Positions 24,740-38,400 of a DNA stretch of 64,000 bases are shown one piece after another. The first letter of the stretch is position 1; the number at the start of each line of letters is the position of its first letter. The notes beneath the pieces are model-generated. The model was not told the DNA's origin, did no database searches, and saw only the letters and a program-made list of their open reading frames with translations. This DNA is from Solea solea (lineage: Eukaryota; Chordata; Actinopteri; Pleuronectiformes; Soleidae). Position numbers and translations under genes: made by a program. The stretch lies in assembly GCF_958295425.1 (NCBI RefSeq), contig NC_081149.1, forward strand, positions 3,616,201 through 3,680,200. Reading direction: 5' to 3'.

Positions 24740-25215
24740 CGCATTTCCACCAGCTCCACTCGTTTACGTAGCATTTCCACTGTACCGAACTGTAGAGCAG
24801 TTAAAACTAGAGCTGAAACAATTCATCGATTATTAATCAATTACTAAATTAATCAACAACTATTTTGATAATCTATGAATCGGTTCAAAGCTTTTTTCAT
24901 GATTAAAACAAGACTTCCGATTGTTAAAGTTTCTTAAATGTGAGTATTTTCTTAATTTCTTTGCTCCGGAGAACAAATAAATCATTAAAAGTTAAACATT
25001 TTGGTTTGTGGACATTTGAGTCATCATTTCCATTTGTCATCATTTCCAGGTTTGACGAACACTGATCAACATTTAAGCTTTTCTGATATTTAATGAACCA
25101 AACGATTCATTGAGAAATTAATTGACAGATGAATCGATGATGAAAATAATCGTTAGTTGTAGCTCTAGTTAAAACTAGTTAATCCTTAAAACGAGGGTTC
25201 ATCTCCAACAACTAC
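24740..25215. mobile_element. Small element interrupted by another element
   Basis: The flanks (24740-24808 and 25167-25215) read as one element related to the one at about 1785-1880: GAACTGTA, TTAAAACTA, AAAACGNGGGTT and ATCTCC(A)NCAACT occur in the same order. In this copy a second element (24809-25166) splits it. Confidence 0.65.
24809..25166. mobile_element. AATCGAT-type MITE inserted with a target duplication
   Basis: The insert starts AGAGCTGAAACAATTCATCG and ends GTTAGTTGTAGCTCT, so the ends are inverted copies (AGAGCT plus partial similarity). AGTTAAAACT stands on both sides (24799-24808 and 25167-25176), the expected mark of insertion; a true 8-bp hAT-like duplication lies within it. 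It is about 358 bp and non-coding. Relatives are at 52200-52430, 53257-53500, 62912-63190 and about 63977 to the window end. Confidence 0.75.
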
Positions 25216-28200
25216 CATAGTCATCAGTAATGTACCAAATCTGCATCTGCACCTCCCGTGTTGTTACAAGAGAAACTCTGATTTGATTTATGAACTTTGG
25301 TGCAGGAGAGGGAGTGGTTTACAAACTTCAGTTTACAGCCTTAAAGGCAATTTAACAGTAAGTAGCAAGCACATTGTTAAGACACACTTAAGGAGGTATA
25401 CATTTGGTCAGTGAGCCTTTTGGCTGCTAAAATGGTTTTGCCTCATGTCGGCAGAGGCCTGTCTGTCAGGTTATTGCCACAGGGGGCGCACACACAAAAA
25501 CTATTATCCAAGCTTCACGCCAAGGAGAACGAGGTGATGCCTGGAGACGGACACAGAACTCGGCTAAAAAACATACATCACTCACATGAGACACAGTAAA
25601 GTGTGGGTAGAATGATAAAAACACACCTGCTGGTCTGTTGTCTCAACAAGCCGCTGCCACAAGAGTCCTTCACCTTTCTCTCAAGAATAGTTTTAAACCA
25701 GGCAACAATTCTATTTCAAGTTCCTTATAAACATTAAAAAAATCCCAAGAATTCCCAGTTAAGTTTCCTTCAGCATCTGTGTCCTCTGCAAACCTCTCTT
25801 CAGCTCTGTTCTGTGTGGAGACGGAGAGGAACGCCACACCTGACTGATGATGTGCCTGTCAGACAAGTGCATATCAAAGCCAGCAGTATCTGGGCGGGGC
25901 TGAGAGAGCAATACTGACTCAACCTGACAGAACAGGCCTACCAGCTCTGTCACCACCAGGATTAGTGCTCAGCTCATTTGCTGTCAAAAGATGCACATTA
26001 CAAACCTGAGATGCAATGTGTTCTTACTTTCAAAAGAACATTTATTCACATCACAACTCCAAAAGCCATTCAAAGAGACCATTAAGACACACTGGTCCTG
26101 GTCCTGGTCCTGGCTGTCACTTCATTTGATCCGACACATGCAGACACTACCACAGCCAACAAGCTCTCTGTGCAACTGCTGCATCACAAGTCAACAACAA
26201 ACATGGGCAGCCATTTTGGAGTGAAGTGACCGTTTGAGGCTCAGATCACACGGTTCTGTCCGAGCCCAACCCGAGCCAGCCAGAGTCTTCAGTGATAATT
26301 TTGGCATAGATCATCTAATGAGAGTAGCCACACTGCCCCTGAGGGGTGTCGTTGGTGCATCACAGGCATGCGAGATGCATGTGTCTTTTTGAAAACATCA
26401 CAGCGAGACTAACCACGTAAATGCATGCCATCCTTTCATTTCAAGGCTTTTATAGTTTAATAATTTCAGGACTGATGGACGTGGAGCTTCATGGTAATAA
26501 ATAAAACTTTAATTATTGTGCTGATGAATTTGCTGTAAACATGAGGTGAGTTTCCATCGACCTGTTCATAAAAAAAACACCTGAAAAAAAAAAACAATTG
26601 TGTTTTCATGCTTGAGGGACAGAGAAGTTGATAAATCAATAAAGGCAGATCCAAATAAGTGCAAGGGAAGGGGTTTTTGGCAAATAAAACAAAGTTTTTC
26701 AAAATAACATAAATGAAACATTCCTCATGCTTCCATTCCCATGTTGCTATGGTGGAAAAATGTTGGAAGAAGCAAATGCAACAATAATATTAATAGTAAC
26801 AAAGCATCAACACCACCATATATCAACAGCTACTGGTGCTCTTCATTTACGTCAAGCTGCACCTCGTTATCCCCCTGTGGTAACATGGAATGTGGCACTG
26901 CTCATCTCTGGAATAAGTTGGAATGTTTACCACATTAGTGGTAAAAGCTTGTGATACATAGATTAGGCCGCCATATTGGGATAAAACAAAAACTGCCAAA
27001 AAAACAAAAACTTGAAATGTCCATTTCTAGATATTACCAAGCCATTACATTTTTTATGTTGCATTAAAAAGTATTTCTCTTTCTGGGAGGAATCAATGGA
27101 TGCTACCGTCACCAGGTAAATTAGAGTAAAATGCCTTGAACTTCCGTTCACTCAGTCACCTACAGTGGTAGTTCTGCTTTAAAAGTTAAGTAGTAAAATC
27201 CCAATAATGCCAGGTATTCACTTTGCTATGTTACAGGTAGAAAGGCCATGCATGTAAGATCCATTACGTGATTCTCACCATCAGCACAGCATGCCTCTGG
27301 ATGTTGGGAGCTGGAGGCCACAGCATTCTCTGCGTGCTTTGCACTGCACATCATTATCTGATCCATGTCTCAGAGTCACTTTTACACCACCATGAGCAAC
27401 AGGACACGCATGCCCAGTTTCAAGAATACTGTGCATTGTTTTGGATTTACTTTAATTCTGTCACGTATGCATTCCAGTCACACCGACTTGTCTGCTCTTC
27501 TGTTCAGACTAAAAAGGGCCAGTTTTAGGAGAGCTTTCAACACATATGTAGCTTCAGCTTCTATTGGAGGCACGTTAGATGTCACGTAGAGTCTGTGCAG
27601 TTACACATTTTGGGCTGCACTAGGACTCTGACAGAGCTGTACCATCAAAGACAAGACTCATCCAAGGCCATTTGTGCTGGATCCTGCTGGAAAAGGATCT
27701 GGCCCCTCCCAAAACCTATTTAAGTGAATCCAGCATCCAACATCCTGCTCTTTGTGTTCCAGGACCTCAGATTTAGCAAATTAAGCACTGCACATAGCCA
27801 ATACCTGACCTTAGCGGCCATGGAAGCTAGGAATTGGTCTTATGAACTGAACGATAATGTAAAGCTGTCATAATGAAAACAATGCAGTTGCAGAATTGTA
27901 GATGAAAATTCAAAAACATTGCTCCAACCATGACGACTTTAGGGTTTGTGACAACAGACTGACGCTCACAACACTTAACTGCATCTGGAAAAACACCAAC
28001 CACAGTCAACATTAGACAAACATAAGGAAGAGTGTTGTTAAACAATTAAACATCAGATACACAACACACAAGAGCATATGACCAAAAACGTTCACACTGC
28101 TCCTGTTAAACTGCACATACTGACGTCCAGTACAGTAGGAGTTCTGCAGCCTCTGCATTTACTGCCCGAGAAAATAAAGTCAACATCCAATGGGTTCTTC

Positions 28201-31200
28201 CACTGTTTGTCTTTGTGTGTCTGATGTTATCTTAATGTTTTGGTGATGCTGACGTGTTTGTGTGCACAGGTCTGTAAAAACAACCTTCCTCTATTGCGTA
28301 GTACAAACTGATGGATGTGACGGATGTGACAGATGTGATGGATGTGACGGATAGTGGCACAACTGTCACAAACCTGAGCATGAATCTCAATGACTTCAAT
28401 GTCAACATTCATTTCAGCATTTCTTCAGTGTAAGCAGCCATTTCCTCCTAATCCATCTACAATACACTGTAAAAAAAGCAAAACAAAAACTGATCTCTGT
28501 ATTTCATTGATGCAACTTTTGTGGTGACCGTGGCCTCAGGTTTTCTTGGGAATGACGCAACAAGCTGTACAAACATGTACGGTTTATTGAAACTGAGGCA
28601 GACGATCATACTTCATCTTAACACTATCATACTTCACTGTTGAGCTTCACTCCTGACTCCTGTCCATGAATAATAAGCAGCGTTGCACAACATGCATGAA
28701 TACTTCCGGGACTTCTTGCATGGGTTGACGTAACCATTGGGTGTCGATTCCGATTTTAGCCACCAGGGCATTGACGCGAGAGACACCATCTGTAGAAATC
28801 TCTATCAAATCACATTTATAACCACATCCATTTTTTTTTTCTAAAACCAGTCTGGATAAAATCTGGATATGCACACGATCAGGCCTTAGATGTGAGGTAC
28901 AACTGGCAACTCTGCGATGAGGCACAGATGTGTTCAGTGATCGATGTCTAGAAGTGTCCTCACAGGGTCTCTGTAGGACACACTGTAGTTCAGCCAGACC
29001 TTTGTCCTCCAGTTGTTCAGGTTTGTTAGACGCCCCCTGGGAAGAGTCCTAACTGTTCAGTGAGCGGTCTATCCTCAGAGAGACGTCCACACAAACATAC
29101 CCTGGCTATACCACATACATGTTGTGGACTGTGAAATATGTTCATGACAATAATGAGAGGCATGCGGTCAGACCAGTGAACTAGATAATAAGCAGGTGAC
29201 ATACAGTCTCGGCAACATTAACAAAAACAACATCTACCTTATATTACACAAGACCATAATGCCAGTATGCACAAGTCAGTGTTTTTCATTGCGGTTCCAT
29301 ATCCACGAGACTGAAAAACTGGCCTACAATTGCAGAACATGACTCTGGAGGCTATGGTGATTTAAATGAGTGAGAGATCAAAACCTGTCCTTAACTGTTG
29401 CCCTGAGGGAGACGTCCCAGGTCAATCACAGTCATAACCAACAGACTGAAAAACTTTTACCCCACAGCTGTTATCACACTAAACTCTGTAAAATACTGAA
29501 TCACTCAATTCATCACATATGTGCAACATACACAGAAACAAGCACATTTCTCTACAAATGTTTTTCTGTGCTTGTGCAATAATTTTCTGTGCTCAGTTAA
29601 ATATTCCACACACTATTCATCATTCGAAATATTCTATTGTGCAATATGCACTGCAAAATACTGTTCTCACAGTGAGGTGGTTTTTCATTTCAAGTTTCAT
29701 ATGCATTTTAGTCAGGGAATATGAAGTTCGAACTCTACTTAAACACTTGAAATGCAGGCTGCCTATAAGCACTTATTTATGTAATGCGCCTTGGAATCCA
29801 AATCCATTGACCTGAACAGTAAAAGAGATGCCTAGAAAACTGTTAACAGACATGGACATTTTAGATCATTTATATCTATATTTTTAATTCATTGAGTTTC
29901 GTTATTTGTAAAACCTTCCTAAAAATGCAGAAAAGGTCCTGTATGAATAAACCCAGAAATCAGAAACTGTTTTGCCGTATGCGCTTGGTGAGCAGCTTTG
30001 TTGTGAAGGTAAACAATCTACCGCTGCATTTGACATCAACGACATTACCTGCAGAAATGTCCAGGGAAAAGTCCCTGACACTAAAGCTGGGAGAATTTTG
30101 GGAATCCCACAGCACTATATTCCATCAGGAGTCACAGCTCAACAGCACCGACACAAGAACAGGACTTTTTTTTTTTTCCCCGACAAAACGACCGACAATC
30201 GACACACACTCACCTCGACAAAAAAAATTCCGATGTCATTCCCATCCCTAACCGAAAACACAAGCTCGATTTCACACCTCTTAAAACTACAAAGCTGATG
30301 CATTTTCAAGCTATTTTAAGGACACTATAACAAATATAAAAAATTAAACAGCCCACAACATCACTCAGTTTGGCAGTTTGGATTGTATCAGATTTTGCAT
30401 TTTTTCCTCTTTCCGATAACCAATACAGTCATTTTGAACAGATATTATATTATATTATATTATATTATATTATATTATATATGTGGGTCAGCTGTAGGTC
30501 AGTGGCAGAGTGGGTTGCCCAGACACATGTGAAAAACTGTATTATATTGTACTGCTCTGAGTGGTCATCAAGACTAGAAAAGGTCTATATACTGGATATT
30601 TGCATAAATAAGAGAGGGAAATGCTTACAATATCAGACAGGAAGTTAGCCAAAGACTGACAGCAGCTTTAAACATTCTGCATTCTCTGTACAAACAAGTA
30701 AATGACAACAACCCAAGACAGTGGACCAGACCAATTTAAAGGTCACTGGGGGAGCGATGTAGCATGATAACAAGCAGCCAACGTCTATGGTCAACACAAA
30801 TAGCAAATCCCCATCCTTGGGTGCTATGGAAACCAAACCAAACACAAACTGTTTCAGTTTCAGTGTTTATCCTTGTGTCATTAATTTGTTATTTATGGGG
30901 AGTGCTGTCTAGAACAATATGTACCATCAGATTCATGTGTATGTGATGTCCCACAAACAGAGCTGAGACCTGAACGGACTGGTTCTCTCGCTCTCTGTCT
31001 GTATCTCGCTTTCCAGGAATGTGCCAGAGCAACATGCACAGGCTGCTTTTGTCCACAGGAGAGTGATGGGAACTCTCACGGGTTTACAAGTGAACAAAAG
31101 AGTGCAGGGCGTAACTTTGTACTCATTTATAAAACAGGGAGGAAGTTCAAGTGCTTGATTCAGAGCTGCTTAAATCACACACTACAGCTTTAATATTATG

Positions 31201-31582
31201 TCAACAGTGCTGATGACAATAAGAAAGTTTTGGTTAAAGTACAGTCAACTATTCAATAATATAAAAACTAAAGGATAAGCAAATATTTAACTTGTTTCAC
31301 TTGAAATGATTAGGTTTCCAAAATATATTCAGGTTCATTTTAAGTGCGGTCACTGTGAGCTGTTGGAACAGCCGAGTCAGCAGATGTGCTGTAGAAACAC
31401 TAATATATTATACATGCACACAGTGCTTTTTACATGCTTTGATCTAATGATCGTTCACTCAGGACAGTTTAGTTGACCCACTTTGTTCTGCACATGTGCG
31501 AAGTGTGGGATTTTGAACAAACCAATGTTATATTATGTTGCTGGTAGAAAAATAAAATACACATCTGTACACTTTTTTAGTT

Positions 31583-31651
31583 TTTATTCAGATTCAGACA
31601 ACTTTATTGATCCCAAAGGGAAATTCATAAAGCTGTCTGAATCTGAATAAA
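31583..31651. repeat. Hairpin around a conserved fish repeat core
   Basis: Two perfect 18-base arms (TTTATTCAGATTCAGACA at 31583-31600 and its complement at 31634-31651) enclose ACTTTATTGATCCCAAAGG. A related core (CTTTATTATCTCC...GGGGAAATT) occurs at about 34928-34955. These look like 3'-end remnants of a dispersed retroelement; the family is not certain. Confidence 0.7.
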
Positions 31652-33189
31652 GATTCAGATATATTCAATATAATAAAAAATATTCTATTTAAAAAAAAAA
31701 AGATTTAGTATTTATTCTTATAAAATAAACACATTATATTTCACCTGTACTGTGCAGCTAAAGACAAAAGAGCACCACTTCCTTTCCGCCTGGATTTAGA
31801 AATAAGAGCCACTGACTCAACTTTCCACTACTTGTATAAAACCTTTCCACAACGCTTCAAACAATAATAAAAACAACAACAACAACAGCCTACAATCAGT
31901 ATCTTGTAAAATAAAATAAATTATTTTTATGATGTCTTTCAATCAACCAGTTGACTCTATAAAATAAAACCACGTCATTAGCAGTAACAGGAAGTAGCCG
32001 CACTTAGCATGTGTGCATAACAGCAACAAGCATAACTTACATTCATTAATATTATAAAACATAATACATATATGTTATAGTATTTCATTGTATTAGTTCA
32101 TTCTTTAAAATAAAATACACATTTTTATGTCATTCCACAACGGTCTTAATACATGAGCAGACCTCTGAGCTTTTTAAGGGTCAAGTTTGCAGAGGTGAAC
32201 CGTGTGGCCATGTTAAATATAAAAGCATCAATGTGACTATATTACTTTAATATGTAAAGATTGTTATTTTTAATGACGCACCAGGTAAGAGAGATCCACA
32301 TTTTGTACACTACAGCATTATTTCTGTGAAGGTCTTTTCACAGCCACACTCAGACATAATCTAATTTAATACCAAACACCAAGTCACACATTATGAGCCA
32401 AGCGTCTGATTACAATACATCTAAATGAAGAGAAATGATACTGAAACACTTCCTGGTGTTAACAGGGTATTTCCAGTGTCTTCCATCTGGAAGAAAAATA
32501 AATAATCCTTCCACAGCACAATAGAAGAGGTCTAATTACTCAAACTACCTATTTCCAAATGCAAACAAACATGTAAAAAAAAAAGAAAAAGCAAATGCCA
32601 GAGGAACTGCAAAGAAAAAAGCCCAGAAAATAAAAGCAAAAAGAGGAAAACATCACTCAAAGGAAGTAAGGGCACATCAAAGAACAAAGAGGGACATCAT
32701 AGGTTTTAAGAGGCCATGTAAAAATAAATCACTGAAATGTGCTTATATTAGTGGATATTTTATGTTTTTACATGACACTATATTCATTTTACTTAATTTA
32801 GTCAAATACTTGTGTACAAGACTGCCAGCGACCTATGAGTTACCTTAAAATGTATTTATTTATTAATGTTTGAATGTGAATCCAGCAGCAAACACACAGA
32901 TCTGCCTGTGGCGCGTGCGTGCGCGCGTGTGTGATTACACTGAGCGCGTGCCAAGTGTGTTTGATTCACACCAACACAAAACACTAAAATGGCGCCGTCA
33001 CAGATGAAACCACGTTAATTAACAGACATTAGCAAAATTAGCTTCGATTACCAGGTAGCAGCTAAAGTAACTAGCCGTTTCTGTGACTTTTCACATTAAA
33101 ATGATCATGAAACAACCACATTTACTAAGTTATTTTCTCTGACAGACACAACGTCAACACAAACGCCACAAAAACGTTTCCTAAGCGAA

Positions 33190-33420
33190 ATGTAATGACT
33201 TATTTCGTGTGAACGAGGACTCACGTGTGAAGTTACTGTGGAGAGACTGAACTCCTGTCCGACCGCTGAACACCTGCTGCACTGATGAGCCGAGCCGAGC
33301 CGAGCCGAAATGAGCCGAAGTGAGCCGAGCGGTCTCTCCTCTGCTTCTGCTGCTCTCCACAGCCGCGTGCCTCCTGCTAAACTACTACCTCAGCGTGCGC
33401 GTGCCACACACAGCAGTTTC
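33190..33420 (-). promoter_or_regulatory. Candidate promoter and first exon of osbpl7
   Basis: This is a GC- and CpG-richer patch inside AT-rich surroundings, with a GAGCC repeat (about 33288-33330) and GCGTGCGCGTG. It would place the transcription start about 9.4 kb upstream of the osbpl7 start codon, with a large 5' intron. No coding evidence exists, and the region could equally serve a + strand transcript. Confidence 0.3.
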
Positions 33421-35403
33421 ATATTTGGTGCACCTGCGGCACAGGTGCATCATGGGAACAGATTTATTTATTGACTTATCAATAAAAAGACGTTTATAAT
33501 GACATGAGTGTGTAGGAACATTATAGTTTGAATACATCAGTCAACTCGATATTGATAATTGTAACAAAACAAAGTATAATTTAACTGAAAACCCTTTGCT
33601 GCAAATTTGTGGTTTTTAACTTCGAACAACAAACTCAAATCTAAATAATTCTTATATCGAACCCTGTGAAGCCCGACACATAAAAAGAACAACTGAGATG
33701 TTTATTAAACATTAAAACAAAATCCCCCCAAAAAGATTTTGGACCAAGGTACGTTTGAACCGTTTGTTTTTCTGGTACAATTAACAAGATTCCCCCTAGT
33801 GGACAGAACAGGGCACAGCAGCACTCAGAATAGACAATACAGAGATGTGTATGTGCCCAACACAATTTATCTTTTCCATTAAAAAATACAACAGATGGTT
33901 CATGAGTACTAGTGTGACAGAAAATGAGTGTCCTCTCAGATACATGACAGCAGAGACATCAAGCACATGATAATGATAAATAAATTAGAATGTTAAAATG
34001 TGATATAATCATATTATTTGTTTTTTGATGCATCCCCCAACATCTGGTGCTTCTACATAACGGTTATGTTCGGGCTGACAATATTGGTCCCATGGTTTCA
34101 AGCCCATGCCCACTCTCCAGGCTACCTTGGTCACCATGGAAACCCTCTTGGGACCAATATTGTCAGCCCAAATAATACCCTTCTATAGCGCACATGGACG
34201 TGCTTGGCTGGGATATTACTAACTCGTTAATGTTATTTCCCTGGGCATTAACTTCCGGGGTAAGTCAGTAGTGGATGGGGGCAGGATGTGCCAGGTATGT
34301 GAAGCAGGTATGTCTCTTATGGACATATCCCCCCCTAGTGGACAAAGAGTATAACTTGATGTGTCCTTTTGGACTTTAGGGAGTGTTATTGCCTGACTGC
34401 TAATAAAACAACAACTGAATTCTTATGGTTATAAAGGTTCAGCATTGATCAAAATGCAGGGCCGGTCCAAGCCTTTATGTGGCCCTAAGATTAATTTGAT
34501 TTGAGGGCCCTAAGCAGCAGAAATCTGAGTGCCAGTCATACTGAGCACACCGGGACTGCAGCGCCATTGTGCCTGCGAGTCTGGACTCAGGAAGTAACGT
34601 CTTCCTGGATACTTTGTCCTCACCTCAGACTCTTCACAGATCACTCGAACACCAGGAGAGACGCGTCGTGGAGCTGACAGCAGCATTAAGGCAAATGGAT
34701 CCAGGCTGACAAGACTATCGAAGCTATAGGAATCTCATTTAGATGAGTGAGTTCTCCATGTTTGTTCTTACAAACACTTCTTCTCTCTGCTACTATGTTC
34801 AAGGAGGAGTGTGAGTGATTTGTGCTGGGACTGTGGGTGCAGATTCAAGCCTATGTGAGGAGAGTTTGCACGTGACTGTCATTAGAAACATGTTGAAGCA
34901 TGTGGTCAAATCAGAATCACAATCCTTTATTATCTCCTGCGGGGAAATTGGTTGCATTACATTTGCTCCTTTAGAATTAAAATAGGACTCAGGAAAGAAA
35001 ATAAGGAATATGATGACGAAAAGCAGATAATGTCTGTGTAATAAAATGTGTGCTTACTAAGTGATTTGATTTAAGTTCCATGGCAATAATGTGTGAATGT
35101 AAAGTATGTACAGAAAAACAAGAGTTCTGCATTTTGGAGTCTGCAGGTATTGCATCATGTGCGCTTTCTTACTTCATGCTGATATGATGTAATACTTTAT
35201 GTCTAATACGTCTTTTTTTACCACACACATCAGGAGTTGCCAGAAAAAAAAGTAGACAGAATAAAATAGGCATCATTCCCCAAATAATAGATACATAGAC
35301 AGCAGAATGTTGAGCGTGTGTGATATATGAAGAAAAACACACTGTTTAATGAGACACTTTCCCCTTGCTTTTGTTCTTGTGGCAGTAAAATGTCCTAGAA
35401 CAA
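33421..35403. other. Intergenic stretch between osbpl7 and the NLR gene
   Basis: It contains the hairpin element at 34072-34169 and a degraded LINE/SINE-like tail (about 34915-34955). I see no conserved coding sequence. The NLR gene's promoter should lie just upstream of 35404, but I see no convincing core element. Confidence 0.6.
34072..34169. repeat. Inverted-repeat element with perfect 21-bp arms
   Basis: The arm at 34072-34092 begins GGGCTGACAATATTGG, and its exact complement is at 34149-34169. A degraded relative (GGGCTCACAATATGGGTCC and CCATGGTTTCC) lies in the NLR gene's first intron at about 36350-36470, so this is a dispersed family. Confidence 0.85.
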
Positions 35404-38400
35404 ATGATGGCGTCAGTTACAGAGCTGCTCCTGGAAATGCTGGAGGATCTAGTAGATGAAGAGCTAAAAATGTTCAAGTGGTTCCTGCAGCAGGATAAAA
35501 TCCTGGAGGGCCTTTCGGCCATTCCAAAGAGCCATCTACAAACGGCAGACAGGATGGACACTGTGGACCTCATAGTGCAAACATACAGTGAACAGTCTGT
35601 GGAGGCAACCAGGCAAGTGTTGATGAAGATGGACAGGAATGATCTGGTGCAGAGGTTGGCCAACATCGGCTCAGGACCCAGACGTAAGAAAGAACGTTTT
35701 TATTTTGTACCAAATAAAAGTTCTGAGGACTTTGATCATTTACCTCTCAATGTGAATGATGTTATAGAGATTTCAGAAAGCAGCACCGCAACCAGACAAC
35801 ATGACGTATCCCTTCCACTTCCTCCCAACATTAGTCAGACTGAAGGTGAGCCTACTCTCAATTTCTCTCCTTAGCTGTAAGCTTGATTAACTTGAGCTTG
35901 ATAGACCCACGCTCCAACACAGACAAGCCAGTCACAGCAGGTACCAGCCTAACAATACACTCGGGGCAGTCTGAACTAAGTATTGGTGATGATGGTCAGG
36001 TGGAAGCGTGGGTGAACCCAACTGAGTCTGACGGTGATTTAGTTTCACTCTGCAAAGGACGCTGTTTCTGGCTAACTTACAAAACCTACAAAAGGGAACC
36101 AATCACAAACTAGTTGTTAGCTTAACACGATGACGACAGAGATGTGACGTCAAGCAGCTTTTGTATACATCCAACATGGCGGCCACCGGAAAGCAGCTGT
36201 CTTTCATTTCAGCCGTTGCTTCTATTTGAAGTGACGTGTATTTGTACTTGCAGAGATGGAAATGTTCCAGTTTCAAGGTTCATGAACCTTGGATTCACAA
36301 ATTCCCAGCCGACATGTCTCTGTGGACTCCATTAGGTTTATATTAGGGCTCACAATATGGGTCCAAATGAGTTTGCCCATGGTTTCCATGGTGGGTACAT
36401 GGGTGGGTTTGAGCTATCCTAACATTCAAGCTAATGGGAACCAACACAATATGAAATATGATGTTCTTTTTTAGAACATAAAGGTTGATAGTTGTTGTCT
36501 CTTTATAGATGTCCTGCAGCCAGAGCGTAAACCCCCCAAACCCATTGTGTCATACCAGCACATGCTCCAATCACACCTTCAAAACAGATTTATGTGTGCA
36601 CAGGAAGGATGGACACAAAGGATGGATAAAAAACTGTTAGACGACGTCTACATAGACCTGTACGTCACATATGGGAGCGTTGTGAACATCAACACGCAGC
36701 ATGAGGTGCGGCAAATTGAGATGGCATTAAGAGAACCAGAGCAAACAGAGGAACCGGTCCAAATCAGCGATATCTTCAAACACCCATCTGGAAAAAACAC
36801 ACCTGTAAGAACAGTGTTGACCAACGGAATAGCAGGAATTGGCAAAACATTCCTTGTATATAAGTTCATTCTGGACTGGGCGGAGGGAAGATCAAATCAA
36901 GATGTGCACCTCATATTCCCCTTCACCTTCCGCCAGCTGAATTTATTGAAGGGGGAGAGGTTTTGCTTTGCTGAACTTATTCATGAATGCATCAGGGAAA
37001 CCAAGGACATTACGGAGGAAGATCTTAATGGAATCTTCACAACGCTGCAGGCTTCAGGAAACACCAACTACAACAAGAGTAAATTCAAACTACTGTTCGT
37101 ACTTGATGGTTTGGATGAAAGTCACCTTCAGCTAGACTTCATGAATGACAAAAATCCTTCTATCGACGTGACACAGGCGGTCAGCGTAGAAGTTCTACTG
37201 ACAGGCCTCATCAAGGGTGAACTGCTTCCTTCTGCTCGCATTTGGATTACCTCACGACCAGCAGCAGCCAGTCAGATCCCTCTTGACTTGGTTGACATCA
37301 TGACAGAGGTGAGAGGATTCAGTGATCCGCAGAAGGAGGAGTACTTCAACAAGAGATTCCACAATGAGGAGCTCGGTGGAAGAATCGTCTCCCACATCAA
37401 AGCATCACGGAGCCTCCACATAATGTGCCACATCCCAGTCTTCTGCTGGATCACTGCTACAGTTCTGGGGGAGATGTTGAAAACCAGTGTTAGAGGAGAG
37501 CTGCCCAAGACCCTGACTGAGTTGTATGTGGTGTTCTTAGTGTTTCAGATTAGACAGACAAAGGAGAAGTATGGCACGGAGGAGAGCGTCCAGTACATCC
37601 AATCACTCTCAAAACTGGCTTTCCGACAGATGGAAAAGGGGAACCTCATCTTTTATGAAAAAGATCTCAAAGAGAGTGACCTTGATTTTGACAAAGCCTC
37701 GGTGTACTCAGGAGTGTTCACGCAGATCTTTAAAAGAGAACACCGGTGGAGGAAGGACAGGGAGGAGGACAAGATGTTCAGCTTTGTCCATCTGAGTATT
37801 CAGGAGTTTTTGGCCGCGGTCTACGTGGTGCAGTCATATATTAATAGAAACAAAAATGTAATGTTGCAACTACTCAAGGTCCAGAGCATGCAGAGGATTT
37901 TTAGCAAACCGTCAATAGCTTCGATCCAAAGAATGGCAGTGGACAAGGCCTTGGACAGTCCAGATGGACACCTGGACTTATTCCTGCGCTTCCTTCTGGG
38001 TCTCTTCATGGAGGCAAATCAAAAAAGGCTTCAAGCGCTGTTCAAACAGACAATTATCACCTCAGAAGCCAATCAAGAAACAGTGCAATACATTAAGGAA
38101 AAGATCCGGGAGAATCCATCTCCAGAGAGATGCATCAACCTGTTTCACTGTCTGAATGAGCTGAATGACCACTCTTTAGTGGAGGAGGTCCAACAGTATC
38201 TGAGTTCAGGAAGTCTGTCCAGTAAAAATCTGTCTCCTGCTCAGTGGTCAGCTTTGGTCTTCATCCTGCTGTCATCAGAGAAAGACATAGACGTGTTTGA
38301 CCTCAGGAAGTACACAGCTACAGAGGGAGGTCTCCTCAAGCTGCTTCCTGTGGTCGGGAACTCCACTGTTTTCTTGTAGGTATAATTACAAAACATCTTA

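Noticed and set aside
28647..28925. A 92-residue - strand frame in the gene-free stretch upstream of osbpl7.
   Set aside because: It has no recognisable domain, no flanking exons with matching phase, and a length expected by chance. Others nearby (25759-25956, 29892-30251) were rejected for the same reason.
35883..36113. Possible extra NLR exon between the pyrin and FISNA exons (frame with Ser/Thr/Asp-rich residues).
   Set aside because: No acceptor/donor pair gave a convincing exon needed for frame; exon 1 joins the FISNA exon directly. Left as a possibility only.
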